Positions 16,410 to 25,243 of a stretch of 64,000 bases of DNA are shown in pieces. How positions within the stretch are numbered: position 1 is the stretch's first letter; each line of letters starts with the position of its first letter. The notes beneath the pieces were generated by a model. That model worked only from the letters and a program-made list of their open reading frames with translations. It searched no databases and was not told the origin of the DNA. A program made the position numbers and the translations under genes. Origin of the DNA: Paraburkholderia rhizosphaerae (GTDB lineage Bacteria > Pseudomonadota > Gammaproteobacteria > Burkholderiales > Burkholderiaceae); the NCBI RefSeq assembly GCF_004366595.1, contig NZ_SORE01000016.1:62001-126000 (forward strand), given 5' to 3'.

Positions 16410-17531
16410 ATGATCTTTGAACGCTCCCTCCAGCGCGAACTGGCATACACGGCCGGCGCCGTGTTCATGGTCCTGCTGACGCTCGTGCTGACAACGATGA
16501 TGATCCGCATCGTCGGTTTCGCCGCGTCCGGCGAGATCGATCCGCGCGACGTGCTGGTGCTGATCGGCCTGACCGTGATCGGTTACCTCGCGATCATGCT
16601 GGTCGCGACACTGTTCGTGTCGATCCTGTTCGTGCTCACGCGCTGGTACCGCGACTCGGAAATGGTCGTGTGGCTGTCGTCGGGCGTGAGCCTCACGCAG
16701 TTCATCAAGCCGATCGCCGTCTTCTCGACGCCGATCATCATCCTGATCATGTTCTTTGTGTTCGTCGGCTGGCCGTGGTCGAACGCGCAGAACAAGCTGA
16801 TCCGCGCGCGCTTCCAGCAGCGCGACGAGGTGTCGCTGCTCGCGCCCGGCCAGTTCCGCGAATCGGCGGTCAGCCATCGGGTGTTCTTCATCGAGAAGAT
16901 GACGCCGGACCAGTCGAAGGTCGAGAACGTGTTCGTGACAAGCACCGAGGGCGGCAAGGTGAATGTGGTCGTCTCGAGGTTCGGTCACACCGAAACGCAC
17001 GCGAACGGCGACCGCTTCGTCGTGCTCGAAAACGGCCGGCGTTACGACGGCGAACCGGGCCACCCGGATTTCCGCATCATGGAATTCGAGCGCTACGGCA
17101 TCAAGATCCAGAGTCAGCCGGTGGTCAGCACACCGACCACTACCGGCACGCCGACGCTCGAACTGTTGCGCAACCCGACGCGTGAGAATCTCGCCGAGTT
17201 CGCGTGGCGCGCCGGGCTGCCACTGATCGCGATCAACCTGATGCTGCTCGCGATTCCGCTCGCCTATCAGAACCCGCGCCGCGGCCGCACGATCAACCTC
17301 GTGATGGCGGTGCTGATCTATCTGACCTATTCGAACGTGCTGAATGTAGTTCAGTCATGGATCCAGCAAGGGAAAATGTCGTTCCCGGTCGGGCTGGTCG
17401 GATTGCATATCGTGGTCGCGCTGATCATCGCGTTTATTTTCTGGCTGCGCGTGCGCAACCGGCCGCTGGTGTCGCGTGCGATGTTTAGCCGCGGCGCCGG
17501 CGGTTCGCCGTCACAGTCGCAAGGAGCCTGA
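16410..17531 (+). CDS. lptF: LPS export ABC transporter permease LptF
   Basis: LptF (373 residues) is one of the two inner membrane permeases of the LptB2FG complex that extracts LPS for transport to the outer membrane. It opens 'MIFERSLQRELAYTAGAVFMVLLTLV', has two more helices by residue 120, a periplasmic beta-jellyroll region (about 130-265) and three C-terminal helices starting 'LPLIAINLMLLAIPLAYQNPR'. It is followed after 3 bases by lptG. Confidence 0.95.
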   Translation: MIFERSLQRELAYTAGAVFMVLLTLVLTTMMIRIVGFAASGEIDPRDVLVLIGLTVIGYLAIMLVATLFVSILFVLTRWYRDSEMVVWLSSGVSLTQFIKPIAVFSTPIIILIMFFVFVGWPWSNAQNKLIRARFQQRDEVSLLAPGQFRESAVSHRVFFIEKMTPDQSKVENVFVTSTEGGKVNVVVSRFGHTETHANGDRFVVLENGRRYDGEPGHPDFRIMEFERYGIKIQSQPVVSTPTTTGTPTLELLRNPTRENLAEFAWRAGLPLIAINLMLLAIPLAYQNPRRGRTINLVMAVLIYLTYSNVLNVVQSWIQQGKMSFPVGLVGLHIVVALIIAFIFWLRVRNRPLVSRAMFSRGAGGSPSQSQGA

Positions 17532-17534
17532 CCG

Positions 17535-18683
17535 ATGCGGATCTATGAGCGGTATTTCGCGCGTCAGGTCTATCTGTCGTTTATCTTCATTCTGTTCGCG
17601 TTTTCGGGCCTGTTTTTCTTCTTCGACCTGATCAACGAGCTCAATTCGGTTGGCCGCGGCAACTATAACTTCAGCTACGCGGTGCTGCGCGTCGCGCTGC
17701 AAACGCCGTCGCGCTTCTATGAAATCATTCCGGTCGCCGCGCTGATCAGTGCGATCTACGTGTTCGCGCAGATGGCCGCGAACTCCGAGTACACAATTTT
17801 CCGCGTATCCGGTCTCGCGACCAATCAGGCGCTGCGTTCGTTGCTGAAGATCGGCATCCCGCTCGTGCTGTTGACCTATCTGATCGGCGAAGTGATCGGA
17901 CCTTATACGGACCAGTTGTCCGAGCGTGTACGGCTCGAGGCGCTCGGTTCAGCGGTGTCGAGCAACTTCGAATCGGGCGTGTGGGTGAAAGACACGCTGA
18001 CCGCGCGCGCGGACGGCGAGCAGGTCACGCGCTTTGTGAACGTCGGCGAGTTGCGTCCCGACGCGACCATCAGCAATGTACGCATTTATGAATTCGACTC
18101 GCAGTTCCGGCTGACGAATGTGCGAATCGCGAAGTCCGGCGTGTATCAGCCGCCCGGACACTGGAAGCTGACCGACGTCACCGATACTCAACTGATCGAT
18201 GTCGTGCCGGTTGGCGCCACGCCAACCGATGCGCTGAACCCGGTCTATCGCGCGAAGCAGATCACGCTGCCCGAGTATTCGCTGCGCTCGGAACTGACGC
18301 CGCAGATTCTGTCGGTGCTGCTGGTGTCGCCGGACCGGATGTCGATGTTCAACCTGTTCCGCTATATCCAGCATCTGACTGAAAACCATCAGGACACGCA
18401 ACGCTACGAAATCGCGCTGTGGCGTAAGCTGCTGTATCCGTTTGCGGTATTCGTGATGCTGGTGCTGTCGTTGCCGTTCGCGTATCTGCATACGCGCGCG
18501 GGCGTGGTCGGCATGAAGGTGTTCGGCGGGATCATGCTCGGCATGAGCTTCCAGCTGTTCAATACGCTGTTCTCGCACATCGGCAACCTGAACACGTGGC
18601 CGGCGCCGCTCACCGCCGCGACGCCGGGGCTTGTGTACCTGGTGCTGGGGCTGGTCGGTCTGAAGTGGGTTGACCGGCACTAG
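17535..18683 (+). CDS. lptG: LPS export ABC transporter permease LptG
   Basis: LptG (382 residues) pairs with LptF. It begins 'MRIYERYFARQVYLSFIFILFAFSGLFFF', has the early 'IIPVAALISAIYVFAQMAANSEY' coupling region that contacts LptB, a periplasmic domain in the middle and C-terminal helices ending 'VYLVLGLVGLKWVDRH'. The three-base gap from lptF indicates translational coupling. LptB is not in the window. Confidence 0.95.
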   Translation: MRIYERYFARQVYLSFIFILFAFSGLFFFFDLINELNSVGRGNYNFSYAVLRVALQTPSRFYEIIPVAALISAIYVFAQMAANSEYTIFRVSGLATNQALRSLLKIGIPLVLLTYLIGEVIGPYTDQLSERVRLEALGSAVSSNFESGVWVKDTLTARADGEQVTRFVNVGELRPDATISNVRIYEFDSQFRLTNVRIAKSGVYQPPGHWKLTDVTDTQLIDVVPVGATPTDALNPVYRAKQITLPEYSLRSELTPQILSVLLVSPDRMSMFNLFRYIQHLTENHQDTQRYEIALWRKLLYPFAVFVMLVLSLPFAYLHTRAGVVGMKVFGGIMLGMSFQLFNTLFSHIGNLNTWPAPLTAATPGLVYLVLGLVGLKWVDRH

Positions 18684-18713
18684 CCGCCGCGCAACGGTCC
18701 GTTCGAGGATGTA

Positions 18714-19130
18714 ATGGCAACTGATCCGGCGAAATCCACAGATACCGCAGCAGGCATCGTGCTATTTGCACATGGCGCGCGCGACGCGCGCTGGGCGGAG
18801 CCGTTCGAACGGCTCGCCGATACGCTGCGCAGTCTACGTAGTGCGCCGCGCGGTGGTCCGGTCAGTGGCCCCGTCACGCTAGCGTTTCTGGAACTGATGG
18901 AACCGGACCTGCCGACCGCCGTCACGCACCAGGTGGCAGCGGGTTGCACGACGGTGACCATCGTGCCGGTGTTCTTCGGCCAGGGCGGACACGTCCGGCA
19001 GGACCTGCCGGTTATCGTCGATCAGTGCCGGGCTGCCCATCCCGGCATCGAGATTCGTTGCGCGACGCCTGTCGGCGAAGACAGCGCGGTTATTGATGCG
19101 ATCGCGCAATATTGTCTGCGGCAGGTTTAG
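18714..19130 (+). CDS. cbiX: Sirohydrochlorin chelatase CbiX-like
   Basis: A short (138-residue) class II chelatase of the CbiX type, which inserts cobalt (for B12) or iron (for siroheme) into sirohydrochlorin. The metal-binding histidines are in 'IVLFAHGARDARWAEPFERL' and 'VPVFFGQGGHVRQDLP', as in CbiX. It lies 30 bases behind lptG and may be read from the same promoter. The metal cannot be decided from sequence: both cobalamin genes and a siroheme-using CysI lie in the window. Confidence 0.88.
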   Translation: MATDPAKSTDTAAGIVLFAHGARDARWAEPFERLADTLRSLRSAPRGGPVSGPVTLAFLELMEPDLPTAVTHQVAAGCTTVTIVPVFFGQGGHVRQDLPVIVDQCRAAHPGIEIRCATPVGEDSAVIDAIAQYCLRQV

Positions 19131-19222
19131 CTTCATTCCGCCCAGGCTCGTAAATGGGCTGACCGCGCAAAAGCAATAAATAAACAGCAAACACCGGAAT
19201 ACCCGTCAGGCCCGACCGTCGG

Positions 19223-20602
19223 TTAGCGAAGAAATAGCGCCGGCGAAAACGCGCCGTCCCGCGACGAGAATACCGCCGTCGTCCCGGTATTGTTACGCAT
19301 ACATATGGCGATCGTCGGCTCACCAGCCGCGATTGCATTCTTGACATAGCTGGTCACGTCATTCAGGCGAGTCTGATTGGTACTGTCCAGATAGATGCCG
19401 CCAATATGCTGCGTCGTGCAGTTTGCTGTCGTCGGTGGTGTGCTGCCGTCATCCCAGTTGGTCGACGCGCCATACAGATCGAGCATCACCGCGTTCGCAT
19501 CCGTCACGTTTTGTCCAAGCGTTTGAAGGTCCGCTACGTCCCACGGGTAATCGCCGGTGTGCGGCGGCGTCGGAAATTTCATCAGGATCAAGTCGCCGGG
19601 ACCGACCTGCAAAGAGGGGCCGGTCGTCGTCGTGGCGCCCGCTCCATTAATCCATACGTCGGCGGTCGCCGGCGAATAGTAAAGCGGAATGTTGTTGCTG
19701 CAAGCGACGTCGGCATTGCTGCATTTGTCGATCGCGTATTGCATGCTTTCGATTTTCCACGCATCGATGAAGTCTCCATGCGCGGTATAGAGCGAGCCCC
19801 ACTGCGGCACCAGAACGCCATCGACGAGCATCGGATCCATCGACAACTGCGCCGTCGACAAATCGGGATCCTGCCCTAGCGAATACTGAACGTTAAGCTG
19901 AAGTTCCGGAATTTTCACGGGGAAACCGGATGGGCACGTGCCATCGGCATTACGATACGCCATGTAGTCCATCATGCTCGAATAGCGCATCGCGGCCGCC
20001 GGGTGAGCATCGCCGCCCGAAGTGTCGGGCTTGATTTTTTTGCCGTTCCAGCAATCCGGGAAGTGCACTGAGATATCGAGCTGCGCATACGTGCCGCTGT
20101 CGTCCGTCACAACCGGGCAGTTGGTTGGCGCGGTAGTCGTATATCCGCCGCCGCGGCACAGGTAGTTAATCTGCGGTTTCGGGCCGGTCCCATTATGGTC
20201 GCCGGCTAGCAATTGGAGGCCGGCTGGAATCGGACTGAGCGGCACGACAGGCTGATCGTTCTTGTAGTAGATCTTCGCGAAGTCGGGCACGATGACGCCG
20301 GATGCGCGCTTCAGTTGCGGCACCCAGTAGGCGGACACGTCCGCTTTCGAGTCGCAGGTCGTAAGCTTGTTGCCACTCAAGGTCTGGTAGTCACTATAAG
20401 CGTCGGTGCCGGTGTTGCCGAAGAAGTCATGCACCATTGCCTGCCCGGGCTGATTCGGCCACACGATCGAGTCGTCGGGCTTCGTGTGCGAGTACGTGCA
20501 ATTGACAGCAAACTGACCGCCGGCGAGGCACGATGTCGCATAACTTTGCAATCCAAAGCAAATCAGACAAGCAAAGACGGCGAATTTATTGTTTCTCATC
20601 AT
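19223..20602 (-). CDS. Secreted DUF1996-domain protein
   Basis: A 459-residue exported protein with a clear signal peptide ('MMRNNKFAVFACLICFGLQSYATSCLAGG'). The mature part has DUF1996 hallmarks: 'DDSIVWPNQPGQAMVHDFFGN' near residue 42, 'SAYWVPQL' and 'CWNGKKIKPD'. DUF1996 proteins are common in fungi and scattered in bacteria, and the function is unknown. Several Cys residues could form disulphides. The start is one of two adjacent ATGs (20597-20602), 5 bases behind an aggagcc site. The flanking spacers are AT-richer than the neighbours, which hints at acquisition. Confidence 0.8.
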   Translation of the reverse strand: MMRNNKFAVFACLICFGLQSYATSCLAGGQFAVNCTYSHTKPDDSIVWPNQPGQAMVHDFFGNTGTDAYSDYQTLSGNKLTTCDSKADVSAYWVPQLKRASGVIVPDFAKIYYKNDQPVVPLSPIPAGLQLLAGDHNGTGPKPQINYLCRGGGYTTTAPTNCPVVTDDSGTYAQLDISVHFPDCWNGKKIKPDTSGGDAHPAAAMRYSSMMDYMAYRNADGTCPSGFPVKIPELQLNVQYSLGQDPDLSTAQLSMDPMLVDGVLVPQWGSLYTAHGDFIDAWKIESMQYAIDKCSNADVACSNNIPLYYSPATADVWINGAGATTTTGPSLQVGPGDLILMKFPTPPHTGDYPWDVADLQTLGQNVTDANAVMLDLYGASTNWDDGSTPPTTANCTTQHIGGIYLDSTNQTRLNDVTSYVKNAIAAGEPTIAICMRNNTGTTAVFSSRDGAFSPALFLR

Positions 20603-20723
20603 CGGCTCCTTCAACAGCACTCATGCACAGGCGCGTCAGATATATGAATAATTCAAGTTTTCCGTCTTTTCAATGTAATCAGTCGACTCACACAATAGCA
20701 ATACGCGCCGCGTTGATCCTCAG

Positions 20724-21848
20724 TTAACGTGTGCCGCCAGGCTTGCCAAGGTAGTCATCCACGATCGGCAGAATCTGCGGCAGATTCTTGCGGCCGAATC
20801 CAATGCGGAAGTTCGCATCGCCGTAGTCGAGCAGCGTGCTCGGCAGTAACAGTACGCCGGTTTGTTCAAGCAGTGTTTCGCAGAACTCATACGCCGACAG
20901 ATTCCTCAAACGCGGAAATGCGATCGTGCCGGCGAGCGGCTTACGCCATTCGAACATCGCCTCGTGCCGCGCGAAAAACGTGTCCAGCACCTGCAGGTTT
21001 GCGCGGGTAATGTCAGTGGCCCTGCGGGTCAATGCATCGGTTTGGCGGACCGCGATTGTCGCAAGGTATTCGCTCGGCGCGCTATTGCTGATCGTCAGAT
21101 AGTCTTTGAAAAGACTCATGCGTCGCAACACCTCGCGATCGCGCGTTGCGACCCAACCGATGCGCAAACCCGCGAGTCCGTGCGACTTCGCGAGTGCGCC
21201 CAGCGATACCGCGCGTTCGTATACGTCACATGCGGCAGGCAACCGATGCGCGGGATCGAGTTCGAGACCCCGATAGACCTCATCGCTGAAAAGCATCAAG
21301 CCATGGCGCCGCGCGAATTCGATGATCGCGTCGAATTCGTCAGTACTCGGCAGATAGCCGGTCGGGTTGTGCGGAAAACAGACCACCAGCGCCTTCGTCT
21401 CCGGGCGAATCAGCGTCGCAAGTTCGTCGATATCGAGCGCCCATCCCGACGACTCGCGCGCCATCCACGGCGTCACAGCGAGACCGCGATCCTGCGCGGT
21501 CGAATAGTGCGATTGATAACCGGGCATATGCACGATCAGATGGTCGCCCGGTTCGAGTACCGCGTTCATGAACGAATAAATCGCTTCCTGCGCGCCGGTG
21601 TGGACGATGATCTGGTCGCTTTGCGTCGCGGTGTAGAGTTCCTTCGCAAGTTGCACACGCAACGCGGGTGCACCTGGGTATTCGGTGTACCCGAGCCATG
21701 TTCGCGCCAGGCCTTCAGACGAACCCGGCTCATACGCAAGCAGGTCGCTTACTGACATCGACTCGGGATCCGAACTGCACAGCAGATAGCGAGCCGTGAA
21801 CTCGTGTTGAGCGAAGTAGCGTTCGAGTTTGAAGGGGGTAAACGTCAT
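20724..21848 (-). CDS. PLP-dependent aminotransferase, fold type I (class I/II)
   Basis: A 374-residue aminotransferase. The PLP lysine lies in 'SLGALAKSHGLAGLRIGW' (about 230), the Asp/Tyr pair in 'LMLFSDEVYRGLEL' (about 195), 'CFPHNPTGYLPS' contains the conserved Asn, and 'FRIGFGRKN' the substrate-carboxylate Arg. The pattern resembles the class I/II group that includes capreomycidine synthase-like enzymes, so the substrate is uncertain. The ATG at 21846-21848 gives 'MTFTPFKLERYFAQHEF'. It lies behind the monooxygenase gene on the same strand, with a 148-base AT-rich spacer. Confidence 0.82.
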   Translation of the reverse strand: MTFTPFKLERYFAQHEFTARYLLCSSDPESMSVSDLLAYEPGSSEGLARTWLGYTEYPGAPALRVQLAKELYTATQSDQIIVHTGAQEAIYSFMNAVLEPGDHLIVHMPGYQSHYSTAQDRGLAVTPWMARESSGWALDIDELATLIRPETKALVVCFPHNPTGYLPSTDEFDAIIEFARRHGLMLFSDEVYRGLELDPAHRLPAACDVYERAVSLGALAKSHGLAGLRIGWVATRDREVLRRMSLFKDYLTISNSAPSEYLATIAVRQTDALTRRATDITRANLQVLDTFFARHEAMFEWRKPLAGTIAFPRLRNLSAYEFCETLLEQTGVLLLPSTLLDYGDANFRIGFGRKNLPQILPIVDDYLGKPGGTR

Positions 21849-21996
21849 GGTGGCCTCGCTCGAAAGGGGGCGGCTGGACAAGGGGAATCGTGCAGTCTGA
21901 TCGGGTCGACTCGATAAGAAAAGCTAATTTTCCTAATACCGTTTTAGAAAAATTAATGCCGGCCGCTGCGATCAACGTGTGCCCCATCGCGACCCG

Positions 21997-23733
21997 CTAC
22001 GGCTGAAATACGCTCACCGCCAGCCCCTCAAACCGCGCCTTCAACTGCAGCGCAAGAAACTTCGAATGAAATCGCGCCATCTGGAAATTGCCGCCGTGGA
22101 ACCACAACCCCGGTTGCCGCGTCGGTTTCCACATATTGCGCAACTCGCCTTCCCAGGGCCCCGGGTCGCCATCGAGCCCGGAGCCATAGCCGTACACGCG
22201 TCCGATCGCTGCCGCGACCTGCGGCGAAATGAGCTTCGCGATGACCTCGTTCATTGGCCGGAAACCGGTTGCATACACAATGTCGTCGGCGTCGACGCGC
22301 GAGCCGTCGCTCAGCACGACGCACGAACGCTCGATACGTAGCGCCTGAACGCCGGACTTCAGCTTGATCCTGCCATTGGCGATCAGCTCCGACGCGCCCG
22401 TGTCGATGTAGTAACCGCCCCCCTTGCGCAAGTACTTCCCGACAATGCCGGCCCCGTCCTCGCCAAAGTCGAGCCTGAAACCCGCCGCCGCGAGGCGCTG
22501 ATAAAACGCGTCATCCTCGCGCGCGATCTTTTCCATCGTCGGGCGGAACACCACGGGCAGCATACGCATCGGCAATGCCGCGCGCTGCAGGTCCGCCCGC
22601 TCGGCGTCGAGGCCGCGGGCCACGGCCTCTTCCGAGTAAAGCGAGCGCATGATCTCGAGCACGCGCGGCTGGCGAATCACGTGCGTCGACGAGCGCTGGA
22701 TCATCGTCACATCCGCGCCGTGCGCGAGCAGCTCTTCGCAGATATCGTGTGCGGAGTTGTTCGAACCGAATACGACCACCTTGCGGCCACTGAACCGCTC
22801 GCCGCCCGCATACGCGCTCGAGTGGCACTGCATCCCTGCGAACGACGCCGCACCGGGAATCGAAGGGATAAAAGGGTCGCCGCTCAAGCCGGTCGCGAAG
22901 ACAAGATGGGTCGGCTGCAGCAGCGTTTCATGACCGCCTCGCACAATACGCGCGCGCCATTGACCGCTTGCCGGATCGTATTGCGCGCCGACGCATGACG
23001 CGCGATGCCAGATATCGAGTTCCATGATCCGCGCATAGGACTCCAGCCAGTCGCCGACTTTATCCTTGGCGGCGAATACCGGCCAATGATCCGGAAAGCT
23101 CAGATACGGCAGATGATTCGACCACACCGGATCATGCAACTGCAGCGACGGGTAACGCGACCGCCAGCTGTCTCCCGTGCGCGCATGGCGATCGACGATC
23201 AGCGCCGGCACGCCGAGCAGTTTGAGCCGCGCCGCGATACTCAATCCGCCGTGTCCGCCGCCGACGATCAGCACATAAGGCTGTTTCGCCGCATCAAAAT
23301 TGCCGACATTTGCCAACGGTTGTTCGTGACCGGACACGCGCCGGCGTCGAGTCGGTTCTTCGAACCCCTTCAGTTCTCGCAGCGCGGTGAGCAGCGTCAA
23401 ACAACGGCCCTGCGCGTCAAGGCGCACATAGCCATCGCAGCGGCCAAGCGCAGTGTCGAATGAAATAAAGCCGTCGGTCGCGCCAGCGCGCACGGGTTCG
23501 GCAACGGCCCATTCGTGCGGCCTGATCGACGCGAGCGTCGCATCGAGCATCGCGCGAATCGCATCACGCCCTTCCAGCGTGCGAATGTCCCATGTGAACG
23601 CGACCAGATCGCGCCAGAAACAGGTACCGCCGAATAGCGCGACGATATCGTCCACGTTGCCCGCGGCTATCGCGCGCGAGAATGCATCGAGCCAGGAAGC
23701 GAGTGTCGTGTGCTCCGGGGTTGGCTGGGTCAT
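21997..23733 (-). CDS. Flavin-containing monooxygenase-like protein with N-terminal SnoaL/NTF2-like domain
   Basis: A 578-residue two-part protein. Residues 1-125 look like an NTF2/SnoaL-like domain ('LDAFSRAIAAGNVDDIVALFGGTCFWRD' region). The rest is an FAD/NAD(P) oxidoreductase: FAD motif 'VLIVGGGHGGLSIAARLKLLG' (last part about 175), then 'GDSWRSRYPSLQLHDP' and a second nucleotide-binding 'VVVFGSNNSAHDICEEL'. This matches putative flavin monooxygenases of the YUCCA/FMO type. The ATG at 23731-23733 fits the N-terminal domain. The AraC gene ends 69 bases upstream, so they may form a unit. The substrate is unknown. Confidence 0.82.
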   Translation of the reverse strand: MTQPTPEHTTLASWLDAFSRAIAAGNVDDIVALFGGTCFWRDLVAFTWDIRTLEGRDAIRAMLDATLASIRPHEWAVAEPVRAGATDGFISFDTALGRCDGYVRLDAQGRCLTLLTALRELKGFEEPTRRRRVSGHEQPLANVGNFDAAKQPYVLIVGGGHGGLSIAARLKLLGVPALIVDRHARTGDSWRSRYPSLQLHDPVWSNHLPYLSFPDHWPVFAAKDKVGDWLESYARIMELDIWHRASCVGAQYDPASGQWRARIVRGGHETLLQPTHLVFATGLSGDPFIPSIPGAASFAGMQCHSSAYAGGERFSGRKVVVFGSNNSAHDICEELLAHGADVTMIQRSSTHVIRQPRVLEIMRSLYSEEAVARGLDAERADLQRAALPMRMLPVVFRPTMEKIAREDDAFYQRLAAAGFRLDFGEDGAGIVGKYLRKGGGYYIDTGASELIANGRIKLKSGVQALRIERSCVVLSDGSRVDADDIVYATGFRPMNEVIAKLISPQVAAAIGRVYGYGSGLDGDPGPWEGELRNMWKPTRQPGLWFHGGNFQMARFHSKFLALQLKARFEGLAVSVFQP

Positions 23734-23802
23734 CCGATCGAATCTCCGTCAGGCTGGTTTACGGCCGCGCGGCCGCAGGCAGGCAGCGCAAACAGCGACA
23801 CG

Positions 23803-24762
23803 CTACCCGATAAAACGGTTCGTCGATCGCGACTGATGCCTGAACCGAGTCGGATCCACTTTATAAAGGCGCTGGAACGCAACGGAAAAATTGCTACGAC
23901 TCGACAGCCCGACCGCCCTTGCCACTTCCGACACCGGCATGGTTGTGGTCGCAAGCAATTCGGCCGCCTTGCGAAGCCGTACGACTTTGAGCATCGCCAT
24001 CGGCGACTGATCGAACGCTTTCGCAAACTGCGCGGCAAATGCCGAACGGCTCATGCTCGCTTCTTCAGCGAGCCGCTCGACCGACAGCGGGCTCGCATAG
24101 CGCTCGAACATCGCTTCGAGCGCCGCCGCGAGGCGCGCATCGGCCAGACCGGCGGCCCACGGAAAATCCACCCCGCCGTCGTCGATATGACGCCTGAGCG
24201 CCATCACGAAACACTGCTTGAGCAGTGCTTCAACCAGCACGCGCGAGCCCGGCCCCGGACGCGCCGATTCCGCAAGCAGCATCACGAACTGGTTCCGCAA
24301 GCCTCCGGCCGCGTCGAAGCGGGTAATGAGAGGACGGCTCAATGCCCTGAACGGATCAACGGTAAAACTCCGATCGATGCTCAACTCACCGCAAGCCGTG
24401 ACGACGCCCTGCGCTCCTTCGCCGACCTTCACGGTCGGCGCCGTCTCGCGGACGAGTCCATTGCCGACCCGCGCGCGCTTCACCGTGCGCGCGGCCGTCG
24501 GGCTCGCCACATCGATCCGGTAAGCGACACCCGGCGGCAACAGCACGAAGCTATGCGCATCGAGCATCATGCGCCCGGCGTCGCCCAGCACCAGCGTGCC
24601 GCTTCCCGCGAGACAGTAGTGCAGGCTTGCGGTGCTGCAGGCTTCGAAGCTCACACCCCAACCGTTGCGCACATCGCATACCGAGAAGTTCGCGACGCCG
24701 AGATCGAGTGCCGCAAGGAGATGGTCGAGCACATGCTCGCCGGATCGGGACAAGGTGATCAT
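23803..24762 (-). CDS. AraC-family regulator with cupin-type sensor domain
   Basis: A 319-residue AraC regulator. The N-terminal half is an AraC-binding/cupin-6 type domain ('FEACSTASLHYCLAGSGTLVLG', 'FVLLPPGVAYRID'). The C-terminal half has two helix-turn-helix units ('LSVERLAEEASMSRSAFAAQF' and 'PVSEVARAVGLSSRSNFSVAFQRLYKVDPTRFR'). The ATG at 24760-24762 gives MITLSRSGEHVLDHLL, and upstream codons are the shadow of the divergent gene. It is predicted to control the AhpD-like gene 87 bases away and perhaps the monooxygenase behind it. Confidence 0.9.
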   Translation of the reverse strand: MITLSRSGEHVLDHLLAALDLGVANFSVCDVRNGWGVSFEACSTASLHYCLAGSGTLVLGDAGRMMLDAHSFVLLPPGVAYRIDVASPTAARTVKRARVGNGLVRETAPTVKVGEGAQGVVTACGELSIDRSFTVDPFRALSRPLITRFDAAGGLRNQFVMLLAESARPGPGSRVLVEALLKQCFVMALRRHIDDGGVDFPWAAGLADARLAAALEAMFERYASPLSVERLAEEASMSRSAFAAQFAKAFDQSPMAMLKVVRLRKAAELLATTTMPVSEVARAVGLSSRSNFSVAFQRLYKVDPTRFRHQSRSTNRFIG

Positions 24763-24849
24763 TGGACGATTTGGAACCAGAACGAGACCACTTCGAACAT
24801 GACCCTGACTACCATGGCATACGAAATCCCCTTCCTGATGGAGACATCC

Positions 24850-25155
24850 ATGTTCGACATGAAGCATCTTACCCGACTGAAGCACCTGGACGAAAAAGCA
24901 CCAGATGTGATGAAAGCCTTCTGGGCCTTCGACACTGCTGCATTTACCGCGGGCGCGCTCAGCGAGCAGACCAAGCAGATCATCGCGGTCGCGGTCGCGC
25001 TGACGACTCAGTGTCCGTACTGCATCGAGTTGCACACGAAGGCGGCGCGCAAGGCCGGCGCCACCGACGAGCAGCTGACGGAAGCGGCACTGGTGGCTGC
25101 GGCGATGCGCGCGGGCGCATCGGTGACGCACGCGACGCATCTGTTCAAGGACTGA
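24850..25155 (+). CDS. Carboxymuconolactone decarboxylase / AhpD-like protein
   Basis: A 101-residue all-helical protein of the CMD family with the AhpD-type redox motif CPYC in 'ALTTQCPYCIELHTKAARKAG' (last part about 65). It could act as a peroxidase or thiol-disulphide protein rather than a true decarboxylase. The ATG at 24850 has a gatggaga site 8-13 bases upstream. An ATG at 24814 would add 12 residues ('MAYEIPFLMETS'). It is divergent from the AraC gene and likely regulated by it. Confidence 0.85.
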   Translation: MFDMKHLTRLKHLDEKAPDVMKAFWAFDTAAFTAGALSEQTKQIIAVAVALTTQCPYCIELHTKAARKAGATDEQLTEAALVAAAMRAGASVTHATHLFKD

Positions 25156-25181
25156 ATCACACGAACGAGCACGCAACAAAA

Positions 25182-25210
25182 AAGGCGCGATTGCTCGCGC
25201 CTTCCTTTGT
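25182..25210 (+). terminator. Terminator behind the AhpD-like gene
   Basis: The stem aaggcgcga / tcgcgcctt with a TTGC loop (25182-25203) is followed by a T-rich tail and preceded by an A run, between two convergent genes. It can serve both strands. Confidence 0.85.
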
Positions 25211-25243
25211 TTCTGACTGACTCGCTGCGCCGATCAGCCGGAC

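Noticed and set aside
23710..25155. 481-codon + strand frame ending in the AhpD-like protein
   Set aside because: Its first 380 codons are antisense to the AraC gene and arginine/histidine-rich. The real gene starts at 24850.
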